Positions 54,440-64,000 of a stretch of 64,000 nucleotides of DNA are shown here, piece by piece. Source of the stretch: Oscheius tipulae. Lineage: Eukaryota > Nematoda > Chromadorea > Rhabditida > Rhabditidae. Under the pieces are notes generated by a model. It made no database searches, was not told where the DNA came from, and saw nothing but the letters and a program-made list of their open reading frames with translations. Position 1 is the first letter of the stretch. Every line of letters starts with the position of its first letter. The position numbers were made by a program, and so were the translations under genes. The stretch is from positions 3,720,001 to 3,784,000 of the forward strand of contig JASJZH010000001.1 of the NCBI GenBank assembly GCA_037178975.1. Direction: 5' to 3'.

Positions 54440-54681
54440 ATGTTTATACATTTGCCAATTCAAAATAACCCTGATACCTGCTGCTCACTCATCCCCTCTT
54501 TGTTTTATTTCGCAATAGAGCGCGTCTCACAAATCTACGTCATCTGGTTGTTTTCCCTCTTCCCGTTGAGTCATTCTCCACTACAAACTGCCTCAAAAAT
54601 GATACAAACCCGTTACTTCGACACTTTCTCTCTTACCCTCAGTTTACTCATCATTTTATTTTGCTAAATACCACTTTCAGC

Positions 54682-55626
<945 letters not shown>

Positions 55627-57700
55627 TCCCCTGGCCCATCAAAAACATACCTTATTTTCTGTGATCCCCTTTTCCCCGTGCTCTCACTAATCATTTCTCC
55701 CTCAATTTGCAGGCCTCCGGACTCATCCTCTCCTTCCTTTCGAAGTAGTCTATCTAGTGCCTTTCTTCTCTACTCTCATCGCGTACAACTTTACACCTCT
55801 TTGCCTTCTAATGTCCATATGATTGTCATAAAGTGTTCATTATACTGCCCTTGTGTTGATTTAGACTTTTAGAACAACTCTACCGAGGGTCAGGCTCGGT
55901 ACATTCTCTTCTTCACTCCATCCTACTGCTGATTAGAAACTGACGAGTTTTAGAAATTGGTTCTTGCAACATCAGATGGTGATGTATGGTCTCGTTGAAA
56001 AGAAGAGGCTGATCAGAGCGAACTTGACGTAGGATAGAAGGAGAATAGCTTCGGAGAGTGTTCAAAACATGAATCGAGAAAAACTGGGTTTTAGAAATTC
56101 TTTCGAGGAGACTTGGCCAATAGTAAACTTTTGTGAAATACAAAGGTGATGGATACGGAGGAGATAGATCGGAACTCTGGATGGATACAGTTTCTTGCTC
56201 ACGCTCTGGCGCAGCTTTAAATGTTCTTCGGTTCAGGATTTTCCAGCTTCTTACAAAACCTTCCAGCGTCAGCAAGCATCGTCTACTTTTCCTCCTAGCA
56301 GAAAAAGTTGGTCTCCAAGCCTTCTCCTTCGTACATTTCAAATCCACCCTAATGAGAAACAACGTTTTCTTTAAAGATACTCTGGATAATCGACCAATTG
56401 ACGGAGTGTACACATGATTTTTCGAAGAAAGGCCAATTATGCTACATTTTTTCTCCTCTGGATGTTATCGGTCTGGTGTCTTATTCCGATTGCGGTAGCC
56501 TCTTCAACGTCCCATGTTTTCCTGTGTTCCACTAACAAAATGAGTCAAGAATGAAAAGATTCCTATATTTTCTTGTGTTCTCGGGATACAATGAGACATT
56601 TTCCACTACGGTTGGTTCTAGCGTAAAAACGAGGAAAATACCGTGATTCTTGCGCATCTATGATGGTTGTTTTTCGAAAACAACCTTTTGGTATATAAAG
56701 GAGCAAAAAGCTGAATGATCCAATTTCATCACGTTCGCCATGTCCAGTTCTTATAAGAAGATTCTTAGGTTCTTTTCCAGTTCCTCTCAGTTAGCGGAGT
56801 ACCAACACGTGGAGATCATTACGACTTTGTGTAAACATTTTACTTCTTAAATTTTGTTCGTTAACCATTTACTCTTTCTTCTATTGCTTTGTTTGATCCA
56901 CGTATTTCTCTTGAACTCTTGTCATTTGAACATTGGTCAGCCAAAATCCTACTGTTGGAATTTGGGTAAATCCGGACAGGTTTAGGAACTTTCTGTTGAT
57001 ACTATGAAGTATGAGGAGAGTCTTTTGTTCGGAAGATTACTCCACGTAGTTAGCCTGTTTGGAAGTGAGAGTATATGTGTTATGATAGATGGTGATGAAA
57101 CAATTGTTATACAGTATCACCTCTCCCCTACTACCTAGTCATCTTTGAAACGTAGAACAATATCCAGACTATCCGAACTTCCGAATGTCTCCCGCCCAAT
57201 ATCCACTGCCTGAGTCATCAGTTCAATTCATTTCCTCCTGTATGATTAAACTCACTTCAGATGCCCTTCTTTTGTCTGACTTCCTCCGATTTCTCGACTG
57301 TTTCCGAGCTCTAATCACTCTAAAAGCCTTTCGATTAAGTACGTCGGCCAATAAATTATGTTGGATTGTTGCGGCATTGCTACCTTCTCGTTCGCTCACG
57401 CTCTCTTCCGAGGATACTGACATTCCTCTTTCCGGGATTAAAAACTATGGATAATAGAAAGAAATATGTCGCTTTCCTATTAATTTGTTCACTCATATCC
57501 TCGCATAATAGGTTTTTTCGCCCTCACCGTCGTCGGTTCATCATAGTTTGCTATCAAGAGTCGCTGCACTCTTTGGGGTTCAATGTCAGTTCCCTCCGGG
57601 AATAGTAACACTTAGCACATTGGCAACCTAAGTAAATAATCCCCTCTCCTCTTTTCTGAATAGAATCTCATTCCTACCGTATCCCAAAGAGCCATTTCAG
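55627..57700. other. PDCD6-receptor intergenic region
   Basis: About 2.1 kb. Two longish open frames on opposite strands (minus 55913-56413 without an early ATG; plus 56133-56417) and another pair near 57.2-57.4 kb show no family resemblance and are not called. The remainder is AT-rich. Confidence 0.4.
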
Positions 57701-58801
57701 ATGTCCTGTAACCTGACCAATCAGCCTTTCAATTACGCCGAGATCTTCATACCCTTGGGCTATGGAATCCTCTCAATTCTGGTCTATTTCCTCTTGACAT
57801 TTCTGATTGTGAGAAAGAAGAAACTGCATCAGCCCTTCTACTACTACTTCATCTTCCTCGGAGCCATGGTAAGAGTACATTGACCTGAATACATCATACC
57901 GTTCAGAACTCTATTCTGTGGGTAGACCTGTTCTTCTTGTTCAGACTTCCTCGGATGCCGGTAAGAGAACCATTGAATAAACTGATAGAACTATCAGGAC
58001 CTCTGTGTCTTCTTCATGACCACCTTCAATCAGAGCTCCGTCTTTCTAAACATTACTATTATTCTTTTTACGGTCACTTCGATTGGACAACTTCTCGTCA
58101 TGATGCTCATCTCTTTCAGCCGCTTTTTGGCCGTCGTCTGGCCTACTAAACAGGTGACCCTTACCTTTAAAAGACCCATTTTGTATTCATTCTCTAGCAG
58201 ATAGTCCCTTCTCCTACCAAGTGTATACTCTCAATTCTGGTTATCTCTCTCGCCTGCTCTTCCATCGTCTTTTCCTGGACAGCCCAATATATCAAAGGTC
58301 CTGACGGCTATCCTCTCTTCAAGACCGAACAGGGTTGGCCATACGTGAGTTTTCTTCTTCGAGAAGGCATCATAAGAAAGTTCAGGTAGCTCCGGTCTAC
58401 ATTATCAGTCCTGTCGGAGCCGTGTGCTCGATTCTGGTACCGATATGTACCTTGTATGCGGTCTACATTCTCGTGAAAGGGAAGAAACAGAAAAGGAATT
58501 TTGTCGAACTGAAACTGCTTCTCACCAGCTTCTGTTTCTCCCTCTCCTCCGTCTCTCTCTCCATCTACATGGTATTTTCTGATACTTCGAATCTGAAGTA
58601 AAAGTCTTTCAGATTGGTATCTTCTTGAGCAAGTACATTCTTCAAGACGACGATCTGTCAGCTTGGGTGGCAGGAATCCGTGAAATTCTTTTGGATTTGG
58701 CCACTCTTCCGGCAGGATGGCTTCTAATTCTGACGAATCGGGATGTGAGGAGCATCTTTACCAACAAGAAGAAGTTCCTGTCTTCCCAATCGACTTTCTA
58801 A
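57701..58801 (+). CDS. Seven-transmembrane serpentine receptor, nematode chemoreceptor-like
   Basis: Six or so exons with seven hydrophobic segments. TM1 AEIFIPLGYGILSILVYFLL; TM2 YYYFIFLGAM then NSILWVDLFFLFRLPRMP; TM3 NITIILFTVTSIGQLLVMML ending in ISFSRFLAVVWPTKQ, in the place of the DRY motif; TM4 CILSILVISLACSSIVFSWT; TM5 VYIISPVGAVCSILVPICTL; TM6 [20 protein letters not shown]7 ILLDLATLPAGWLLILTNRD. N-glycosylation site at NLT near the N-terminus. SRFLAVxWPTK and the short tail recall nematode Srg-superfamily (srv/srx-like) receptors. The ATG immediately follows TTTCAG. Ligand unknown. Confidence 0.7.
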
Positions 58802-61357
58802 TCGAATCCTTTTTGTATACATCTGGTTAACCTTTTGCGACGAGACGATCGCTCTCACGCGCGACTGATTTGATACGAGCAACAGATCATTTTAAAGCAA
58901 TGTTTGCGAATCACTCTCCTCCCCGTGATTTCCGTCTTTCACTTCGTCTCTCTGCTCATATTTGTCTTCGCGATTTGTCTCTCTCTCTCTCCCCTTGAGC
59001 CTTTTGTGTCAGAGTCCTTCTACTTCCGAATCGGAACATATTTTAGACCGTGTACCTAATAAAAAATCCCCGTCTGTCTTTCCAAAGACTGAGGTCATTA
59101 CTTTTTTGACCACAGCAGTTGTTTCGCGGCAAACCTGCCCCCTGTTTGCCCAAAGGCAAACGGCACTCTTTGTGGCAAGTTAAACGACGCGGAAACGTGT
59201 CAGCCGGGGTCGATTCGCCGACTCTTACCTTCGTCACCAGCTTGTCCAGTCTCACCCGTACTCTCTCGAGCAGTTAACATTTGCCCTCAGTCAATCGAGA
59301 ATGCCCCAATAGAAAAGCAGAAGGAACGAGTCTCATTTCAAATCATCTGAGCAAAAAATTAGTCATTTGCCTTCCTAATCCACTTGTTGTCTGTTTACAT
59401 GTCATTTTTAGCTGTCCCTGTTATTCATACACTTTTCCAGGCTGATACTGTTTGCTCAGCCTAGCACATTATTTTGATTCGGCTCTCTTATTTGTTTTTT
59501 TTTGTTTTCTCCATTCTTTGAAAGATGTCCACCCAAATTGGTTCAGTCTTCTAATGGTAGTCCTCTTAATCTTGAGGACAAATTGTCACCCCGCGCAAGT
59601 GTCCACTAGATTTTTGATCCTGTGACGTTTCTTTGAGAGCTGGGAAAACAGAACGAAATGGTATAGGAGAGGCTTTGTGCCTTGTTCGATATATGGGCTG
59701 CCTCTGCTCCTGTGATATATGACTCCGCGTCCCCCGTGGGTTCAATTTTCAAAGAAAGTAGAGTCGAGTCACGGCTACTCACATCCAATTGTCATCTTTT
59801 ACAATTTTTGTCTCTGTACTTCTGGCATAATGTGCATCGCAACTTGTACTTCAGATCAAAGTTTATCTCATAAAGAAAGACAATCCCAGTGACAATGTTT
59901 CACAATGAGATTCATAACAGACGACCTCGCAACGATTTGACCCAGCTGTCAATTCACCGAGACAGTGCGGTATAAACACCGCCTTAACCCTCGAGTAAGC
60001 TCGCTCCGTTGAGAAAATGCCCGCTCAAATCGCAATGGCAGTCCGCACCTGCTGCCCGCCCAGCCGCGAATCCCGTGAGCTCTGTGACCCTCGTCATAAT
60101 ATTTTCCATTGTTTCGTCTAGAAATGGTCAAAACTTTCTCACTGAGTCATTTCGCAATCTTTTGACTTGAGACAGAATCTGTTAGGCGATGAGTCAGCGA
60201 TCATTGTTGGAACAGTTTTCTCACCCTACGTGACACGTTATACACTAGCGTGGCATCATCACCCCAACATTTTTTCTCTTTTTTACCCTCAATGCTTTTG
60301 TTTAGTTATTTGATCTCGATGTTCCACTTTAGTAAACTTCCTCTTTGTATATGGCAGCTGTACGACTCTCTAACAGTCCCTGTTATCGCATCTCTAATCA
60401 GTTGTTTATTCTTACTTCCGTCGTTATCAGCCCCTTCCTCCCAAAATCCTTTCAAACCGCTAATGTTTCAAGAAGTCTCGCGAAGAAGAGCCCTCTTCTG
60501 CCATTTTTGGACTCTTGTTTGTGCAACGCGTTTCCTGAATCTTTTCCTCTCCCTGCTCTGCCTGTTTGGCTTCCGTAGACTGTTTACCTAGGGCAAAAGG
60601 TGAGGAGGCGGAGGGCAGACCGTTCCTCTTCGACTCCTCTTCCCGCTCTTCTCTTGAAACCCTCTCGTGGATAAAGTACAAAATTTGAAAAGGGGCTAGT
60701 TGTCATGCTCCACCCCCGTACATTGCTCACGATTGTATCATCCAATTAGTCTGTTGTCATAAGATGGTTCACGCTTCGAAGACTTTGAACCGGGTTATTG
60801 ACATCGAAAAAGCTGTGTGTCTGTGGCAAAGCAGAGCCTTGGTAGAAGAGACACAATAATAGCCTCGAAGTTTTTTCAAAATTGGGAGTAAAAGTGATGC
60901 AAGTCTCGAAACAGTTCTTTCAATAAAGTTCTTCCTAATGACTACCATCAAAAAATTTTTGACAACATCTGTTTTCTTACAGCTAAAATTGAAATTTTTT
61001 TTTTCAGTAGCAAAGCGACTCCGATCTTTAGAGCATTTTGCAGCAGAAACCTGTCCCGTTGAGCTAAAATCTTGTAAGAACAGTCTCAAAAGAGTCTTTT
61101 TTTCGACAAGATAGATTTCATAAATTTTTATGACTTCTCCCATGAACTTTATCCCCGTCGTCTCACGATTGGCCCTATATAAAATCGTCCAAACACCCTT
61201 TTCGAATTTTGGAACCGGTGCCTTCTAACTCTCATAACTCGCCTACAATCTGGACGAGAGAACAGGACGATCATTCAGTTTCAGTCTCAGTTACAGTGTA
61301 CTGACCACAATCGATTCGCCCTTCTCTGGTTCACTTCGGCCCGCCTCTCCCTCCATT

Positions 61358-61385
61358 TCTCTCTCTCTCTCGAGAGAGAGAGAGA
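61358..61385. repeat. 28-bp (CT)n/(AG)n palindrome
   Basis: Two exact 14-nt arms of CT and AG dinucleotides meet at a TCGA centre, 87 bp before the LAPTM-like ATG. Resembles GAGA-type promoter elements. Confidence 0.85.
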
Positions 61386-61392
61386 GGCATAG

Positions 61393-61406
61393 GTTTCCGG
61401 GGCAAC
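61393..61406 (+). promoter_or_regulatory. X-box-like (RFX/DAF-19) motif
   Basis: GTTTCC-GG-GGCAAC fits the X-box consensus RYYNYY N1-3 RRNRAC at every fixed position and is set in a 7-bp inverted repeat (ATAGGTT...AACCTAT). It lies 66 nt upstream of the next ATG, within the usual range for functional X-boxes in nematode promoters. Confidence 0.5.
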
Positions 61407-61471
61407 CTATACTTCGTTCTCTTTCTTGTATTTCTTTCTTCCCGAAAATATTTCAAAAATCTTTAGGCAGA

Positions 61472-62763
61472 ATGCATCGAATGATGCCGAAACCTCAGTC
61501 GACTCACAGACATCATCGTGTTGATGCTCTCTGGGATAGCAATGCCGAGAAGTACAGGGTCTGCTGTCGGACTGTTCACGTCACCAAGGTATCTTAAAAA
61601 ATTTCCATTCATTCCAATATCTTTAGGCAACCCAATTTATCGGTCTCGTCCAGCTGGTCATCATCGCCGTCTTCACCCTCGCTCTTCTCTTCTTCTACGC
61701 CAAACAAATGAACGGATCTCTGGAAGAGGACAACTGGGTTGCTCAGTCCAGCACACGCTACATCACTTCCTTCCTCACCGCCGTCTCTCTTCAGCTCTCG
61801 CTCGTCCTGATGATGCTCCATGGTGTTCGTGTCGGACGACGAAGTCTCCTCCTTCCATTCATCATCTTCGCCTCCTTTGCCGTCTTCTTGGCCTTTGTTC
61901 AGGTCGGTCGAATCATCCCGGTCCGCGTGAATATTTAAAGCGAGAATAAGCTTTGGATGGTCTTCTCAGAGTGTGATTATGACGCGTGTGGGGACCTTTG
62001 AATGAAAGACGAGGATATTTAAGAGGGGAATGAGAAGTCTCAGATCTGAATGTAGGTAGGAGACATGCGTCCTTTTTTTCAATTTTGACTGACTGGTTGA
62101 CCGATGGACTAGGAGATTGAAACACTACATGATGATCGTCAAAAGACACAAACGAATTTTGATCCCTAGCTATTTGACCAAGAGGATCAGCCAGCTTATC
62201 TGTAATTTATCACCCCCAAAAAACCGCTTTCAGGTTTCTTCGGACTTTGTCGCAGCCTCTCAACATCAGCCAGGAGCTGCCAGTGGATTCCAGCTCTTCA
62301 GCCACGTCCTCGGCATGTTCATGCACCTCTGGTGCGTAACTTGTGTCTGGAGATGTTACTGCTTCCTGGGAGACAAAAAGGTAATCTTTTTGACTGTTGG
62401 GGATACAACGAACAGCGGAAATCGACGTTTTTTTGGCCGCGTGCCGCGCTCATGTGATTGTCGCTGTTTGGGCCGGGAATTGACCACAAAAACGAGGTTT
62501 CGGACTAGCCGGGAGGAACAGGGAAGCAATAACGAACAGCTGGGTGGTTTCGTTGAAGCTTCAATCAGACTAGAACATGGTGTGATGTGAGGTTACTGAA
62601 AAAGTTTAATTCATAGTCCCTGTTGCAAAACCCCCGTTTTCAGGTTGCTGAGCAGATTGGAGAGCAGCTGCAGGCTACCACAATGGCCTTCGTCTATGAC
62701 TACTCTAAGCCCCCTCCATACAGTGATACCACCGTAGAAAAGAGCCCCCTGACCATTGCTTAA
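61472..62763 (+). CDS. Four-transmembrane protein, LAPTM-like, with C-terminal PPxY
   Basis: The ATG at 61472 gives a His/basic N-terminus (MHRMMPKPQSTHRHHRVDAL) with RVCCRTVHVTKATQF; TM1 GLVQLVIIAVFTLALLFFYA; TM2 SFLTAVSLQLSLVLMMLHGV; TM3 LLPFIIFASFAVFLAFVQ; a loop DFVAASQHQPGAASGFQL; TM4 VLGMFMHLWCVTCVWRCYCF. The cytoplasmic tail ends DYSKPPPYSDTTVEKSPLTI A. CC near the N-terminus, CVWxCY at TM4 and a PPPY motif mirror LAPTM4/5 lysosomal proteins, whose PY motifs recruit NEDD4 ligases; it could equally be a nematode-specific DUF7027-type family. Two introns exceed 250 nt. AATAAA at 62933-62938. Confidence 0.65.
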
Positions 62764-63092
62764 ACTCTCTCCCATCCGTGTATTTTCGATCGTGTCACTT
62801 AGCTTCCAAATAGGCTTCTCGCTCTCCGTCTCCGGTTCTCCCCACTCCCTCCTTCCAGCCCTGTTCCTGATCTGATAGCCTAGTTGCCGACGCTGCATGT
62901 TGTACAGAGTATCTTAAAAAACCAGTACTGCAAATAAATAAAAAATTTAACAAAAATTGAGCACTTTTATTGATAAAGATCTCTGTCAACTATAACACTT
63001 TTCGGGAAGACTTTTTTTGAGGGGCTGTGTCATAGATTCGAGGAGCACCAATAAATAGATTCGTGTAATACTTGAGCACCGGTACAAGGAAT
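62764..63092. other. Convergent 3' region LAPTM-like/ZO-1
   Basis: 329 bp between converging stops, containing AATAAA on the plus strand at 62933-62938. No coding sequence seen. Confidence 0.4.
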
Positions 63093-64000
63093 TCAAAAGC
63101 GTGAAATGGGTACTGAGAGAAAGTTGCCGTCGGCAGCTGCCTTTCCGACATCCAGGTCCAACTGGTTCCATTTTCCTCCGCCTTCTCCTGCCTTGAGGGA
63201 GAAATTCCATTGACCGTCGGGATCAACGGGACCAGAATGAGGAAGACGGAGCTCGAGAGGGACTAGGAAAGAGAGGCCTGAAAGGTTAAGAGTCAATGAA
63301 GTTAAAGTGAAGTCTCACCTTTCGGTCCGCACATGACAAGTGGAGATAGGAGAGTTTCTCCTTTGGACTTGTCGATAGGAGGACTGTCGCCTTCTCGACA
63401 GACCTGAACAATGAACATGAATCATACCTTCACTCTTCACTAATACCTTGACATAAATTTCATGTTTCTCTCCATCTGGGATTGCGCCCTTCGGAATCCG
63501 GAGTTCTACCTTAGAGACAGGGCATCTCAGAACGCCTCCGTCGCTCGAAATCAGGGCTGAAGTTTCTTCGACAACTGTGGGCTCCTCGTCTTTCAGATCG
63601 TCAGTGTTTCCGTTTTCTTCCTTGGCCAAAGGAGCAGGAGAAGGTGAGACTTTGCTCGGCAGAGGAGAAATAGAACCGTTGACTCGTAGTCCAGTTAGGA
63701 GAGACTGGGAGTTACCATTGGAAGAGGGAGAGTCTGTCCGAGATGTTTCCGGGTCATGCAGACGAGTTCTGAAAAGAGTTTGCTTTGTTCAACCCCTGGT
63801 ATTCTTCTGTAACTCTCGACTTTCATCAAAACTCACATATTGTTCGGCTTCGGAGCAATGACCGGTCGCGGATTGACTGATGTTCTGCTGCTCGGCATGA
63901 AGACTGGTGTCCTTTCCTGTCTCGGAGAGTACATTTCTGGATTCGGAGGCTGCAAGGGTAACTGAACATGATTTTTTCCTAACATTCAAGTGTGTACCTA
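63093..64000 (-). CDS. TJP1: Tight-junction protein ZO-1 homologue, C-terminal part
   Basis: 3' end of a membrane-associated guanylate-kinase-like scaffold of epithelial junctions (zoo-1 in C. elegans); the PDZ, SH3 and GUK part lies beyond the window. What is present: a Ser/Pro-rich linker and a C-terminal ZU5 domain with ISSDGGVLRCPVSKVELRIP, KGAIPDGEKHEIYVKV, then CREGDSPPIDKSKGETLLSP, LVMCGPKGLSFLVPLELRLP and the end DGNFLSVPISRF. KGETLLSPLVMCGP...ELRLPH at the extreme C-terminus is specific to ZO proteins rather than UNC5 or ankyrin ZU5 domains. The exon structure at the 5' edge (63.8-64.0 kb) is uncertain. Confidence 0.87.

Larger units (their letters stand above)
53243..54681. other. 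Ldh2-PDCD6 intergenic region
   Basis: Contains a possible minus-strand exon (53521-54009, listed separately) and the perfect hairpin at 54383-54439. Otherwise no recognisable genes; the last 200 bp are T/C-rich and lead into a TTTCAG directly before the PDCD6 ATG. Confidence 0.4.
58802..61471. other. Long intergenic region upstream of the LAPTM-like gene
   Basis: 2.7 kb without a recognisable gene. A run of hydrophobic plus-strand codons at 60250-60591 has no ATG in good context and looks like T-rich sequence. The final 120 bp contain a CT/AG palindrome and an X-box-like motif listed separately. No tRNA could be confirmed. Confidence 0.4.

Noticed and set aside
55913-56413. 166-codon open frame on the minus strand downstream of PDCD6
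   Set aside because: No ATG near its start, composition Arg/Ser-rich without domain-like pattern, overlaps an open frame on the other strand; likely chance in AT-poor sequence.
57185-57454. Open frames on both strands before the 7TM receptor
   Set aside because: Mirror-image open frames without splice-compatible neighbours or recognisable motifs; probably non-coding.
59535-59605. Possible tRNA-like sequence (TTCTAATGGTAGTCC...CTCTTAATCTTGAGGA)
   Set aside because: An anticodon-like stem is present, but acceptor and T arms do not pair and no GTTCRA box B fits; not a convincing tRNA.
60250-60591. 113-codon hydrophobic plus-strand frame
   Set aside because: Starts at a non-ATG codon and its hydrophobicity follows from T-rich composition; no membrane protein family recognised.

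Overview
The window is animal nuclear DNA from a compact genome, and the best reading is a nematode. Genes have many short introns (mostly about 35-60 nt, GT...TTTCAG). A 3' splice-site-like TTTCAG often sits just before the ATG, as expected for spliced-leader trans-splicing. The tropomyosin locus reproduces, exon by exon, the isoform layout I recall for nematode lev-11, and a nematode-type innexin and a serpentine receptor are present. Some tropomyosin residues (for example MMQTEN and NRSFQ) resemble clade I worms such as Trichinella/Trichuris from memory; that placement is tentative.

Layout. 1-7.3 kb (minus): EMC8/9, an ANKRD11/12-like ankyrin protein and SNX27. 8-11.5 kb: NDUFS6 (plus) converges with the PRPF4B kinase (minus). 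12-21 kb (plus): TOLLIP, UBE2Q, a TBP-like factor (TLF/TRF2) and a TFIIIC-subunit-2-like locus whose reading frame appears broken. 22.5-28.8 kb (plus): tropomyosin with two starts and four banks of alternative exons. 29.7-40.8 kb (minus): innexin, kainate-type glutamate receptor, MPC2, Rab2 and an unusual RNase H protein. 41.4-44.1 kb (minus): two orphan, probably secreted, genes and an RBFOX splicing factor. 44.5-48.1 kb (plus): an orphan single-pass membrane protein and alanine aminotransferase. 48.5-53.2 kb (minus): Rab27 and an Ldh2-family dehydrogenase that carries an antisense secreted-protein gene inside one intron. 54.7-62.8 kb (plus): ALG-2/PDCD6, a 7TM receptor and a LAPTM-like protein. 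63.1-64 kb (minus): the 3' end of a ZO-1/TJP homologue.

How the genes relate. Most are independent housekeeping or neuromuscular genes. Links visible in sequence: several same-strand neighbours are separated by only 100-300 bp and may be operonic (ANKRD-like/EMC8; MPC2/glutamate receptor). The window encodes an RBFOX protein, and the tropomyosin gene carries a dense cluster of the RBFOX core motif GCATG around its alternative terminal exons, giving a testable regulator-target pair. Membrane traffic is well represented (SNX27, Rab2, Rab27, TOLLIP, ALG-2, LAPTM-like). I did not find a phage-, CRISPR- or defence-like system, nor convincing tRNA or rRNA genes. The most novel-looking items are the tropomyosin exon banks with their motif cluster, a perfect 25-bp hairpin at 54.4 kb, the nested antisense gene, and an RNase H with a helical insertion.
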